Part shown: positions 49,834-59,054 of the stretch, piece after piece
How the letters are laid out: each line of letters begins with the position of its first letter
How positions within the stretch are numbered: the stretch's first letter is position 1
Origin: Bacillota bacterium
Lineage (GTDB): Bacteria > Bacillota > Clostridia > Acetivibrionales > DTU013
Assembly: GCA_023412665.1 (NCBI GenBank)
Contig: JAEZCA010000051.1
Span: 90,343-154,342 of the forward strand
DNA: 64,000 bases
Direction of reading: 5' to 3'
Position numbers and translations under genes: made by a program
Notes under the pieces: generated by a model
Database searches by the model: none
The model's input: the letters and a program-made list of their open reading frames with translations, nothing else
What the model was told of the DNA's origin: nothing

Positions 49834-51165
49834 TTATTCCTTGTCACGTTCCCTGTGTATGAATCTAAAGGGTGTTCCTTCGAATCCATAGCCTTTTCTG
49901 AGCTGATTCTCTATATACCGCTCATAGGAATAGTGGAACAGCTCCATATCATTGACAAAAATAACAAACGTGGGCGGCCTTACAGCAGACTGCGTGGCAT
50001 AATACAGCTTCAGCCTCTTGCCCTTGTCTGAAGGCGGCTGTACCATTGCCGTCGCTTCGTTGAGCAGGTCGTTGAGCATGCCTGTGGAGATCCTTAATGA
50101 TGCCTGGTTGAAAACAAACTTCACAAGCTCCAACAGCTTATGTATCCTCTGACCGGTTTTTACCGATACGAACAATACAGGTGCGTACTGCATAAAGCTC
50201 AGCTTTTCGATGACCTTTTTGCGGTATTCCTCAAGGGTACCGGTTTCCTTTTCTACAAGGTCCCACTTGTTGATTACTATCACAGACGCCTTTCCCTGTT
50301 CATGCGCATACCCGGCGATTTTTGTGTCCTGCTCTGTTACTCCGTCCTGGGCGTCGATCATTATTACGCATACATCTGCTCTCTCAATAGCTGTCCAAGA
50401 GCGCAGGGCGCTGTATTTTTCAATGTTTTCAGTGATCTTGCTCTGCCTGCGGATACCTGCTGTGTCTATCAGTACGTATTTATCATCGCCATCCTCTATG
50501 TAGGTATCGATCGCATCCCTTGTGGTGCCCGGTATATCGCTGACTATAACTCTCTCCTCACCTATCATCCTATTTATAAGCGATGATTTTCCGGAATTAG
50601 GCTTTCCGATCACAGCTACCTTGATAACGTCATCGTCGTATTCTTCTTCATCGTCTTCAGGGAAATACTTGAATATCTCATCGAGTAAATCTCCCATTCC
50701 CAGTCCATGGACTGAGGATATCGACATCACATCACCCATTGCCAGGTTGTAAAATTCATATACTTCAGCCGGAGGCTCACCTATCCTGTCAACCTTGTTA
50801 GCTGTAAGTATGACCGGTTTGTTGGATTTGCGGAGCATGGTGGCTATTTCCTTGTCGGAGGCTGTCATGCCTTCCTTGGCATCCACCATGAACACTATCA
50901 CATCGGCCATTTCAATAGCAACCTCTGCCTGTCTGCGCATCTGCTGCAGTATCTTGTCCTCTGTATACGGTTCTATTCCGCCTGTGTCAATCAGTGTAAA
51001 TTGGCGGTTTCTCCACTCCGCCTCGGCATATATCCTGTCTCTGGTAACACCTGGCGTGTCCTCGACTATGGAGATTCGCCTGCCGCAAACATAATTGAAA
51101 AATGTAGATTTACCTACATTAGGTCTTCCTACTACCGCTACTACCGGTTTTGCCAAACAATCCAC
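49834..51165 (-). CDS. der: Ribosome assembly GTPase Der (EngA)
   Basis: 443 residues with two GTPase domains: GRPNVGKSTFFNYVCG...DTPGVTRD...TANKVD and GKPNSGKSSLINRMIG...DIPGTTRDAID...VINKWD, followed by the KH-like domain. Required for 50S subunit maturation. First gene of the der-plsY-gpsA run; the DUF512 gene upstream ends 9 bases before it. Confidence 0.96.
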   Translation of the reverse strand: MDCLAKPVVAVVGRPNVGKSTFFNYVCGRRISIVEDTPGVTRDRIYAEAEWRNRQFTLIDTGGIEPYTEDKILQQMRRQAEVAIEMADVIVFMVDAKEGMTASDKEIATMLRKSNKPVILTANKVDRIGEPPAEVYEFYNLAMGDVMSISSVHGLGMGDLLDEIFKYFPEDDEEEYDDDVIKVAVIGKPNSGKSSLINRMIGEERVIVSDIPGTTRDAIDTYIEDGDDKYVLIDTAGIRRQSKITENIEKYSALRSWTAIERADVCVIMIDAQDGVTEQDTKIAGYAHEQGKASVIVINKWDLVEKETGTLEEYRKKVIEKLSFMQYAPVLFVSVKTGQRIHKLLELVKFVFNQASLRISTGMLNDLLNEATAMVQPPSDKGKRLKLYYATQSAVRPPTFVIFVNDMELFHYSYERYIENQLRKGYGFEGTPFRFIHRERDKE

Positions 51166-51174
51166 TCCTTTGAT

Positions 51175-52509
51175 CTATTTGAGGCCCATGATCTTCTCTG
51201 CCAGATCAGCGCCATCGTTTTCAACAATTGTTACTTTCACGTCCAGGCCCAAGCTCAGCCCTTCAACCGTATAATCATCAAGAAACAGCTCTTCCCCGGA
51301 CTTCAGCATGCTTCTTGATATAAAAAGCTCGCTTCCCAATTCTCTGCCCTTTAGCTGGCCATATATGTCCTGACCTGTTAAAAGTCCGGTTACTGTCACA
51401 TTTTCTCCAAAAAATTCATTTTCTATAGCGTATACAGCTATCCTTAAACCATTATACCTTTTTTCCAGAGTTTGTGCCATTTCCTTTATATACTCCACAG
51501 CACACTTCCCGGTTGCAATGCTGACGGTTCTCGGAGCACGCCCCTGCCATTTTCCGTCAAGCTTTGCAGCATTCTTTAGCAGGTATTCATCAAACTCATG
51601 GCACAAAAGAGACATCAGTCCCACTCCGTTTTCGATCTGCGGGAAATCCTCATATTCGTCATATGACGGAAGCTTTATGCCTGCCTTTATATAGAACTCA
51701 TCCGCAAGGTATATCAGCCTGGTGCCGTGCTCCTTGAGCAGTCTGTCCTGTTGGGACGACACCTGCTTTATGACCGCTGCAGCGTCGGCGGAAGTAAAAG
51801 GTTCAAGCTTGAAAAGCCCTTCCCTCCATTTCGTAAGTCCCACCGGAACCGCTGAAATGCTGGATACTCCAGGGTATAGCGCAGACAGCTCATTTATCGT
51901 TCTGTCCAGCTGTGGGCCGTCATTGAGCCCTTTACACAGAACTATCTGTGCATTTACAGTTATTTGGCCGTCTGTCAGTCGCTTAATCTTCTCGAGTACA
52001 TCTCCTGCAAACCTGTTGCCTAGCATTTTGATCCGCAGCTCAGGATCAGTGGTGTGGACAGAAACATTGACCGGAGTCATTCTGTATCGTATGACCCGAT
52101 CTATTTCTTCCTTTTTCATATTCGTAAGTGTAACGTAATTGCCCGTTAGAAAGGACAGTCTGGTATCGTCATCCTTAAAGTAAACGGTTTCACGCATACC
52201 CCTTGGCAGCTGATCTATGAAGCAAAAGACGCATTTGTTGGAGCAGTGTCTGGCCTCGGATATCAGTGGATCCTCAAACTCCAGGCCGAGATCCTCATAT
52301 TCATCCTTTTCTATATCTATCTCCCATATCTCGCCGTTTTTCTTCTCTATTTCAACAAGCAGATCACTGTCGGCAGTTAAAAAACGATAGTCAAAGATAT
52401 CGCTGATCTTTTGTCCATTCACGCTCAGCAGAATATCTCCCGGCTCTATTCCGGCATCATTCGCCGCGCTGTCAGGCAGCACCTTGTCGATTACTATCTT
52501 TTTTTTCAT
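51175..52509 (-). CDS. DUF512 family protein: PDZ domain plus radical-SAM-like core
   Basis: 444 residues. N-terminal PDZ-like segment (VLPDSAANDAGIEPGDILLSVNGQ), then the Cys-rich loop RHCSNKCVFCFIDQLPRG, with CxxxxCxxC-like spacing as in radical SAM enzymes, ITVNAQIVLCKGLNDGPQL, and a C-terminal DUF512 domain (RTVSIATGKCAVEYIKEM). Usually adjacent to der in Clostridia, as here. Biochemical function unknown. Confidence 0.87.
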   Translation of the reverse strand: MKKKIVIDKVLPDSAANDAGIEPGDILLSVNGQKISDIFDYRFLTADSDLLVEIEKKNGEIWEIDIEKDEYEDLGLEFEDPLISEARHCSNKCVFCFIDQLPRGMRETVYFKDDDTRLSFLTGNYVTLTNMKKEEIDRVIRYRMTPVNVSVHTTDPELRIKMLGNRFAGDVLEKIKRLTDGQITVNAQIVLCKGLNDGPQLDRTINELSALYPGVSSISAVPVGLTKWREGLFKLEPFTSADAAAVIKQVSSQQDRLLKEHGTRLIYLADEFYIKAGIKLPSYDEYEDFPQIENGVGLMSLLCHEFDEYLLKNAAKLDGKWQGRAPRTVSIATGKCAVEYIKEMAQTLEKRYNGLRIAVYAIENEFFGENVTVTGLLTGQDIYGQLKGRELGSELFISRSMLKSGEELFLDDYTVEGLSLGLDVKVTIVENDGADLAEKIMGLK

Positions 52510-52612
52510 TCACTCCTACCCTTCCTGCTATTGCTTCAATGCTGTCCGGCATAACTTTCCCGGCGCTTCCATGCCTTCGTATATCTTGTCCCATACGCCG
52601 GCCCGCATACTC

Positions 52613-52643
52613 AAAAAGGCTGTCTTCAACAGACAGCCTCTTT
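52613..52643 (-). terminator. terminator after rpmF
   Basis: On the minus strand GAGGCTGTC-TGTTGAA-GACAGCCTTTTT, about 45 bases past the rpmF stop. Confidence 0.85.
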
Positions 52644-52684
52644 CGTCGATACGGTCAATATCAATTAGCCAAGCTGATTACGTC

Positions 52685-52870
52685 TTACTTTGCTTCAGCT
52701 TCTTTTATGACTTCTTTTCCATCATAGAAACCGCATTCCTTGCATACGATGTGAGGAACTTTCAACGTATGGCACTGCGGGCAGCTTACCAGATTGGGCT
52801 GGTTGAGCTTCCACTGGGACCTTCTTGCACCTGTTCTGGCTTTGGACCATTTACGTTTTGGATTTGCCAT
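52685..52870 (-). CDS. rpmF: 50S ribosomal protein L32
   Basis: 61 residues. Basic N-terminus ANPKRKWSKARTGARRSQWK and a zinc ribbon (CPQC near 31 and CKEC near 44). The L32 of this strain keeps all four Cys, so it is the zinc-binding form. Follows yceD, the usual arrangement. Confidence 0.95.
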   Translation of the reverse strand: MANPKRKWSKARTGARRSQWKLNQPNLVSCPQCHTLKVPHIVCKECGFYDGKEVIKEAEAK

Positions 52871-52898
52871 ATTCTAACACCTCCCTGATAAGCGTATA

Positions 52899-53396
52899 TC
52901 ACGATTGTTCAAAAAACTTGTTCAGACCTTCCATGCGTGGATCTATCGAATCATCGACGCATCCGCACTGAACCTCGTTCAGATTCCCACCGCATTTGCT
53001 GCATAATCCCCTGCATTGGTCGGAACACAAATGCTTCATCGGAAGGTTCAAAATAATATTATCATTGAGCGCCCTGCTAATGTCAAGTATTTTTCCTTCG
53101 AAAGGATACATTTCAGTCTCTCCGGCATCCGCGCTGTTGATGAAATCCTCATTCATTCTCAGCTTCAGCGCCTTCCTGACTTCACCCAGACATCTGTAGC
53201 ATTCGCTTTTGTAGTTGGCATCGAGATGCCCGTCGAGATGCAGGATACCGTTATTGTTGGTAAGCGTTCCGGAAAAACTGATGTCTCCGTCGATGATACA
53301 GCCTTCCGCCGGCTCTCTTTCAGGCGGCTCCCCAACGAATTCAAGCTTCATTGAAGCGCCGTTGTTCCTTATAATATCTGAAATATCAAACTTCAT
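52899..53396 (-). CDS. YceD/DUF177 family protein
   Basis: 165 residues. N-terminal domain followed by the DUF177 core NYKSECYRCLGEVRKALKLRM and the Cys-rich end CSDQCRGLCSKCGGNLNEVQCGC. Linked to 23S rRNA accumulation in other bacteria and plants. ATG at 53396 with GAGGGG 8 bases upstream; a frame to 53423 is less likely. Co-transcribed with rpmF from a strong promoter. Confidence 0.9.
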   Translation of the reverse strand: MKFDISDIIRNNGASMKLEFVGEPPEREPAEGCIIDGDISFSGTLTNNNGILHLDGHLDANYKSECYRCLGEVRKALKLRMNEDFINSADAGETEMYPFEGKILDISRALNDNIILNLPMKHLCSDQCRGLCSKCGGNLNEVQCGCVDDSIDPRMEGLNKFFEQS

Positions 53397-53428
53397 AAAC
53401 GATACCCCTCGAATTCGCGACAAATGAT

Positions 53429-53457
53429 ATTATACTAACTAATACCAGTATTGTCAA
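53429..53457 (-). promoter_or_regulatory. SigA promoter of yceD-rpmF
   Basis: Minus strand TTGACA (53452-53457), 17-base spacer, TATAAT (53429-53434): a consensus promoter about 33 bases before the start codon. Confidence 0.9.
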
Positions 53458-53462
53458 GGCTA

Positions 53463-54659
53463 TTATTTGGCCGTCAGCTTCAGCGTTTCCCTTGCTATTG
53501 CAAGCTCTTCGTTTGTCGGTACGACAAGGGTCCTCACCCTTGCGTCAGGAGCGCTTATGTCCATTTCGACGCCTTTGACTTTGTTCTTTTCAAGATCTAT
53601 GCTGATGCCAAGGAAATCCATGTTTTGTGTGGACATTCTGCGAACCAGCGGGTTATTTTCACCTATTCCGGCAGTAAAGACAACAGCATCAACACCGTTC
53701 ATGACAGCTGTATATTTACCGATATATTTTCTTACCCTGTAACAGAATATTTCAAGGGCCAGCTTCGCTCTGTCATTGCCTTCCTCTACAGCTGTCTCAA
53801 GATCCCTGAAGTCACTGCTCACACCCGATATGCCAAGCACGCCTGATTTTTTGTTCAGGTATTCATCTATGTCCTTAAGGCTCATCTTTTTTGTTTCCAT
53901 CAGGTACTTGACCACAGCCGGGTCGATAGTGCCGCTCCTGGTGCCCATTGCCAGACCGTCCAGAGGAGTAAAGCCCATACTGGTCTCTACGGACTTACCG
54001 TATTCGACTGCGCATATACTGGCTCCGTTGCCAAGATGGCATGTGATCAGCTTCAGCTCTTCAATTGGCTTTCCAAGCATGACGGCAGCTCTCTGTGCAA
54101 CATATTTATGCGATGTGCCATGGAAACCATATTTTCTTACACCATGCTTTTCATACATTTCATATGGTATGGCATACACATAAGCATATTGGGGGATCGT
54201 CTGGTGGAATGCAGTATCGAATACAGCTACCATAGGTGTATTCGGCATTAAATGCTGGCATGCTTCGATTCCGATAATATTCGGCGGATTGTGGAGCGGC
54301 GCCAGATCAATGCAGTCTTTGATCGCCTGCATTACATTTTCATCTATTATTACAGATTGGTGGAATTTTTCACCGCCATGCACTATACGATGTCCGACAG
54401 CAGATATTTCCGACATATCGTTTATCACGCCCGTCTTCTTGTCAGTCAGCACTTCTATGACCTTTTTTATAGCGCTTTTATGACTTGTCAGGTCAACTTC
54501 GATCACGATGGTGTCACTGCCGGTCTTTGAATGCTTGATGAACGAATTGTCAATCCCTATCCTGTCGCAAAGCCCTTTTGCCAGTACTGCTTCATTTTCC
54601 ATATCTATCAGCTGGTATTTCAGCGATGAGCTTCCTGTATTGATAACTAGAATTTTCAT
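53463..54659 (-). CDS. ackA: Acetate kinase
   Basis: 398 residues, normal length. MKILVINTGSSSLKYQLID, SAVGHRIVHGGEKF, VAVFDTAFHQTIPQYAY, RKYGFHGTSHKYVA, ITCHLGNGASICAV and VFTAGIGENNP cover the ASKHA motifs. Converts acetyl-phosphate and ADP to acetate and ATP. ATG at 54659 with GGAG 9 bases upstream; a frame to 54770 is not supported. Follows pta by 41 bases, forming the acetate-producing, ATP-yielding pathway. Confidence 0.97.
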   Translation of the reverse strand: MKILVINTGSSSLKYQLIDMENEAVLAKGLCDRIGIDNSFIKHSKTGSDTIVIEVDLTSHKSAIKKVIEVLTDKKTGVINDMSEISAVGHRIVHGGEKFHQSVIIDENVMQAIKDCIDLAPLHNPPNIIGIEACQHLMPNTPMVAVFDTAFHQTIPQYAYVYAIPYEMYEKHGVRKYGFHGTSHKYVAQRAAVMLGKPIEELKLITCHLGNGASICAVEYGKSVETSMGFTPLDGLAMGTRSGTIDPAVVKYLMETKKMSLKDIDEYLNKKSGVLGISGVSSDFRDLETAVEEGNDRAKLALEIFCYRVRKYIGKYTAVMNGVDAVVFTAGIGENNPLVRRMSTQNMDFLGISIDLEKNKVKGVEMDISAPDARVRTLVVPTNEELAIARETLKLTAK

Positions 54660-54700
54660 ATGACCATGCTCCTTCATAACGCTGTATATTATTTGTCTCG

Positions 54701-55699
54701 TTACTTTGATTGTGCCTGCGCCTGCACTGCAGTAATAGCTACAACACCGACTATATCCTCTGCCGAGCATCCTCTTGAGAGGTCATTGACAGGCTTTGCT
54801 ATACCCTGTGTGATAGGTCCGTAGGCTTCTGCCTTGGCAAGTCTCTGAGTCAGCTTGTATGCTATATTCCCGCAGTTCAGGTCGGGGAATACCAGAACAT
54901 TAGCCTTGCCTGCGACAGGACTGCCCTTGGCCTTTGAGGCTCCTACAGATGGCACGATGGCGGCGTCGGCCTGAAGCTCGCCGTCAAGCAGCAGATCCGG
55001 AGCTTTTTCCTTGGCCAGTTTGGTTGCATCTATTACCTTCTGTGTCAGTTCGCTCTTTGCACTGCCGTAGGAGGAGTATGAGAGCATTGCCACGACCGGT
55101 TCATCCTGTACAAGGGCTTCAAAGGATTTTGCGGATGAAATGGCGATCTCTGAAAGCTCATCTGCTGTGGGATTTTCCACAAGTCCACTGTCTGCATATA
55201 TAAAGGTTCCGTTGCTTCCGTATTCACAATCCGGCACTACCATTACAAAGAAAGCTGATACCAGCTTTGTGCCGGGTGCTGTCTTAAGTATCTGTAATGC
55301 CGGCCTGAGTGTATCTGATGTTGAATGCACCGCACCGGAAACCATTCCGTCAGCATCACCCATCTTTACCATCATTACTCCCCAGTAAAGCTCGTCCTTA
55401 ATAATCTCACGAGCCTTTTCAGGAGTCATTCCCTTCGCCTTTCTCAGCTCATAGAGAGCATCGGCGTATTTTTCATAATCAGGAGAGGTTTCAGGATCGA
55501 CTATCCTGGCTTTTGAAATATCCAGTTCACCTGCCAGCTTGCTTATTTCTTCCTCCCTGCCCACAAGCACTATGTTGGCTATACCTTTTTCCTGTACCAA
55601 CGCTGCCGCTTTGATCGTCCTTATATCCGAACTTTCAGGTAGTACGATCGTTTTGATATCATTTCTTGCGCGTTCACTGATTTGTTCAAGAAAATTCAA
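54701..55699 (-). CDS. pta: Phosphate acetyltransferase
   Basis: 332 residues, the short single-domain Pta. KTIVLPESSDIRTIKAA, DADGMVSGAVHSTSDTLRPAL, SYSSYGSAKSELTQKV, LLDGELQADAAIVPSVG, LVFPDLNCGNIAYKL and GPITQGIAKPVNDLSRGC. Exchanges CoA for phosphate on acetyl-CoA. Operon with ackA; has a long (~120-base) leader from the candidate promoter. Confidence 0.96.
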   Translation of the reverse strand: MNFLEQISERARNDIKTIVLPESSDIRTIKAAALVQEKGIANIVLVGREEEISKLAGELDISKARIVDPETSPDYEKYADALYELRKAKGMTPEKAREIIKDELYWGVMMVKMGDADGMVSGAVHSTSDTLRPALQILKTAPGTKLVSAFFVMVVPDCEYGSNGTFIYADSGLVENPTADELSEIAISSAKSFEALVQDEPVVAMLSYSSYGSAKSELTQKVIDATKLAKEKAPDLLLDGELQADAAIVPSVGASKAKGSPVAGKANVLVFPDLNCGNIAYKLTQRLAKAEAYGPITQGIAKPVNDLSRGCSAEDIVGVVAITAVQAQAQSK

Positions 55700-55824
55700 T
55701 TAAAAGACCCCTTTCAAATTATAAATAGAATAGCATTATTTTGCCCTGTTTTTAAAAGTATACACAAACCAATGCTATGACCTGGTTCTAACACCTGATT
55801 ATACCAAGCATTCAAGCCATGTCT

Positions 55825-55853
55825 ATTATATACAAAACGTTTATTGTATACAA
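55825..55853 (-). promoter_or_regulatory. candidate SigA promoter of pta-ackA
   Basis: Minus strand TTGTAT (55848-55853), 17-base spacer, TATAAT (55825-55830). Leaves a leader of about 120 bases before pta. Confidence 0.55.
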
Positions 55854-55933
55854 GATTCGATTTGAAAAAAATATATGCCTGCATATTTGAAATGCGGCAT
55901 ATATTGAATTTCATGTTTATTTTGATATATGAA

Positions 55934-57355
55934 TCAGCGCCTGAAAGTCATTATGAAAAAAGTCCTATATACAGCATCTGAGTCATAGTGAAGCGTTAAG
56001 CTTCCGCCATGCTGTTCGACGATCTTTCTGGCTATCGCAAGCCCGAGTCCTGTGCCGCTGCTGCTCCTTGAAGCATCACCTCTTACGAATGGATCAAATA
56101 TTGTATCACGGATGTTTTCAGGGATCCCTGATCCGTTATCAGCTATTGTAATGGTGATCTGACCGGATATTTGGGTCAATCCGACATATATCGTCGTTCC
56201 GGGCTGATTGTAGCGTATAGCGTTTCCAAGGATATTCGAGACCGCTCTGGACAACTCCTTCCTGTCAAAGCTGTACATGACGGTTTCTTCAGGTATATTA
56301 AGATCGAGCAGCAAGCCCTTATCCTCGATCTGATCATAGTGTTCTGCTGCCATGTTCCTGAGAAATTCCGCGATATCAGCGTTTTCAACAGCCATTGCAG
56401 CCTTTGTCTGGTCAAGCTTGGCCAGTTCGAACAGATCCTCGATCATATCCGAGACGTACTGAGACTTACTATAAATGGTTTCAATATACCGCTGCCTTTT
56501 TTCCTCCTCGCTGACCATATTTTCCGCCAGCGCCTTGCTATACCCCCCAATAACCGTCATAGGTGTCTTTAGGTCATGTGATATGTCTATAAACATACGG
56601 TTTCTGGCTTCCTCCAGCCTTGCCTTTTCCTTTTGGGCGGATTCCAGCCTGTCAGCCATATCATTGAATGCATCACGAATCTGAAGAAACTCATTTTCAG
56701 CCTTGAAGTCCATACGGGTATCGAATTTGCCCGACCTTAGCTCACGCAGGGAAGATGTTATGTTGTCAAGAGGCCTGCTTATTTTTATAGCTGTCCATTT
56801 ACTGAACAAGAAAATATTCAGGGAAAATAGCAGCAGAAATAACAGCAGCGATATGATAAATATGGTCAGAAACTTTTTAGTGACAGGCAGAGGAGCATTA
56901 ATTAGATTTAGCTGCAGCTCTACATTTTCCTCCGGCAGGATTACCAGACATGTATATTCATTTCCATCAACTGCTCTGAAAGCACTGACCGTACAGAACC
57001 AGTCACTGCTGCCGCCGCCGGTTGCCCGGTAGCTCAGCAGATCATAAAGCTGTCTGCTGCTGTAGCTTTCCTCAGCTGTCTTTTTATCCCCCTTCACATA
57101 TACGACTCTGTTGTCTTCATCAAGTATTTCAACCCAGCCGCCTATCAAGGCAATATCTGAAATATCGATCCGCTCATAATCAGCCTTAGCCACCGCATCG
57201 GCAGTCAGTAAGGGAAACGGCTCATCCGACATGACCCCGTTCAGGGATAAACCAAGAAACACAAGGGAAAGCAGCGCTACTCCCAGCATGATGATAACAA
57301 AAACCACATAATTCTTTATCAGCATACCATGCAGGTTTCTTTTCTTCATCATCAT
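55934..57355 (-). CDS. Sensor histidine kinase with extracellular domain
   Basis: 473 residues. Membrane helices at about 15-38 and 160-185 bracket a ~120-residue extracytoplasmic sensor domain. HAMP (about 186-240), HisKA FIDISHDLKTPMTVIGGYSKAL (His260), HATPase_c NILGNAIRYNQPGTT, IADNGSGIPENI, GTGLGLAIARKIV. Overlaps its regulator gene by 4 bases and is the last gene of the five-gene exporter operon. Likely senses the substrate or the state of the cell envelope. Confidence 0.9.
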   Translation of the reverse strand: MMMKKRNLHGMLIKNYVVFVIIMLGVALLSLVFLGLSLNGVMSDEPFPLLTADAVAKADYERIDISDIALIGGWVEILDEDNRVVYVKGDKKTAEESYSSRQLYDLLSYRATGGGSSDWFCTVSAFRAVDGNEYTCLVILPEENVELQLNLINAPLPVTKKFLTIFIISLLLFLLLFSLNIFLFSKWTAIKISRPLDNITSSLRELRSGKFDTRMDFKAENEFLQIRDAFNDMADRLESAQKEKARLEEARNRMFIDISHDLKTPMTVIGGYSKALAENMVSEEEKRQRYIETIYSKSQYVSDMIEDLFELAKLDQTKAAMAVENADIAEFLRNMAAEHYDQIEDKGLLLDLNIPEETVMYSFDRKELSRAVSNILGNAIRYNQPGTTIYVGLTQISGQITITIADNGSGIPENIRDTIFDPFVRGDASRSSSGTGLGLAIARKIVEQHGGSLTLHYDSDAVYRTFFIMTFRR

Positions 57356-58071
57356 ATCCCCTTCTCAAATCTGTAGCCAAGGCCTCTGATCGTTTTCAGG
57401 TATTCAGGATTTCTCGGGTCATTTTCTATCTTGTCTCTAAGTCTGCTGATGTGTACCATGATGGTATTGTCGTCGCTTTCGTAAAAGCCTCCGTCCCACA
57501 CATGTTCATATATGCGGCTCTTAGTGAATACCTTGCCCCGGTTTTCCATCAGAAGGCTCAGTATTTTAAACTCTATTGCAGTCAATGGTATATCGATGCC
57601 GTTTTTTGTCAGACTGCAGCTTGCTTTATCCAGCACCAGCTCTCCTGCTGTGATCCTGTCTGACGTCAAAGATGCGGCAGCATTCAGCCTGTAGTATCTC
57701 CGGAGCTGTGCCTGCACTCTTGCAGTGATTTCCAGCGGATTAAAAGGCTTTGTGATATAATCGTCGGCGCCAAGATCAAGCCCCAGTATCTTGCCGCTGT
57801 CATCGCTCCTGGCAGATAGAATAATGATCGGTATGCCGCTGTCCTTCCGGATCTCTTTAACAAGGGTATATCCATCCATTTCCGGCATCATGATATCAAG
57901 TATGGCCGCATCCGCCTTTACGCCTGCTCCCGTAAGCATGTTTAAAGCTTCTCTGCCATTATAGGCGCACATCACCCTAAAACCGGCATTTTCAAGATAC
58001 AGCCTCAATATGTCGACGATCTCCCTTTCGTCATCAACCAGCAGGATCGTATGCTTCATTTCCTCCATCAT
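57352..58071 (-). CDS. OmpR-family response regulator
   Basis: 239 residues. Receiver with acidic Asp13/Asp14, phospho-acceptor Asp59 in AAILDIMMPEMDG and Lys in YITKPFNPLE. Winged helix with LTAIEFKILSLLMENRGKVFTKSRIYEHVW. Start: ATG at 58071 with GGAGG 6 bases upstream (that site lies inside the preceding gene). It overlaps the metallopeptidase-like gene by 38 bases and the kinase gene by 4, so the whole operon is translationally linked. Confidence 0.9.
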   Translation of the reverse strand: MMEEMKHTILLVDDEREIVDILRLYLENAGFRVMCAYNGREALNMLTGAGVKADAAILDIMMPEMDGYTLVKEIRKDSGIPIIILSARSDDSGKILGLDLGADDYITKPFNPLEITARVQAQLRRYYRLNAAASLTSDRITAGELVLDKASCSLTKNGIDIPLTAIEFKILSLLMENRGKVFTKSRIYEHVWDGGFYESDDNTIMVHISRLRDKIENDPRNPEYLKTIRGLGYRFEKGI

Positions 58072-59053
58072 CGAAAACCTCCGCAGCATTCTCCAGCATC
58101 CCGGCCAACGTAAGGCTGTCGGCAAACAGGTCATTCTTCCACCCCGGACTCACCCTGTCCAACAGCATGCATATGCCCATGCCGCTCCTGTAATATTTCT
58201 CCCTGCCGGGCATGGTTTCCTGCAAGGATGACAAATATTGCTCATACAAAGCACTGTCGGACAGCGCAAGCGCTGTTTTTGCCTCAGCGTACCTGGCAGT
58301 ACCCTCCAACAGTTCTGTCATATCGATGTATCCGCCGATCATTTCACCCTTTTCCTCCCCCGCCTTCAAGCGGAGTGCGGCAAGCGTCTCTTCCCTTGCT
58401 TTGATATACTCGCGGATATCATCAGTCGCAGCCTCTTCATTTTCAGATAATACCAGCCGATGCAACAGCTCTGCCTGCTTCTTGTACAGTCCTTGTATCG
58501 AGGGATCTGTCTCAAGCTCTGTAATCATCGCTTCCATGTCCGTATCACTCCAATCCTCCATGTCCGTTATCCTTGTCTCATATCGGCTCAGCTGAAGGGC
58601 ATGCATCGTTTCATGATACAGAAGTGCAACATATTGGTTATCCGGCATCTTTTTACTGTTAATGGAGAACTGGCCGATCAGGAAGCTTTCACCGCCTGAT
58701 GAGAAGCCTTCCATTATTTGTCCAAGGGAGTCCATTTCAGATTTACATGGCATGAATACATTGATGGTGTCGCCCGCCGGATATGCAGTGCACGCGATGA
58801 CAGGCAGAACAGGTCTCCTCTTTTCTGTGTTGCCGTTAAAAAGCACATATTCTGTGTTTCCTTTCCGCAGTGCCACCGGGTAGCCGCTTATTCCAAGACC
58901 GGGCCAGATACTGTCTGATCTCCCGTCCTCCAGTGAGCATGCCATATCATATAGTTCAAGATCCTTTTCCGACAGTCCAGTTAAAGAGGTTATCAATACG
59001 CCGGTTGCCAGTATGACACCGATAAGAATATATATTATTTTAAATGTTTTCAT
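58034..59053 (-). CDS. membrane-anchored HExxH putative metallopeptidase
   Basis: 339 residues, family not recognised. N-terminal membrane anchor (5-27), then an extracytoplasmic region with ALLYHETMHALQ: H147-E-x-x-H151, a zincin motif. The later LLEGTARYAEAK supplies Glu250 as a plausible third zinc ligand, as in gluzincin-like E-G-x-A arrangements. It sits between an ABC-2 permease (1-base gap) and the response regulator (38-base overlap). It may process or degrade the exported molecule, or act as an immunity or envelope factor. That is inference; only the motif and topology are seen. Confidence 0.7.
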   Translation of the reverse strand: MKTFKIIYILIGVILATGVLITSLTGLSEKDLELYDMACSLEDGRSDSIWPGLGISGYPVALRKGNTEYVLFNGNTEKRRPVLPVIACTAYPAGDTINVFMPCKSEMDSLGQIMEGFSSGGESFLIGQFSINSKKMPDNQYVALLYHETMHALQLSRYETRITDMEDWSDTDMEAMITELETDPSIQGLYKKQAELLHRLVLSENEEAATDDIREYIKAREETLAALRLKAGEEKGEMIGGYIDMTELLEGTARYAEAKTALALSDSALYEQYLSSLQETMPGREKYYRSGMGICMLLDRVSPGWKNDLFADSLTLAGMLENAAEVFDDGGNEAYDPAG

Positions 59054-59054
59054 G

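Noticed and set aside
54660..54770. N-terminal extension of acetate kinase by 37 residues
   Set aside because: The family starts at MKILVINTGSSS, where a GGAG site is present; the extension shows no similarity.
55714..55914. 66-residue minus-strand open frame upstream of pta
   Set aside because: It lies in the pta leader over the candidate promoter, has no family features and an AT-rich, non-coding composition.
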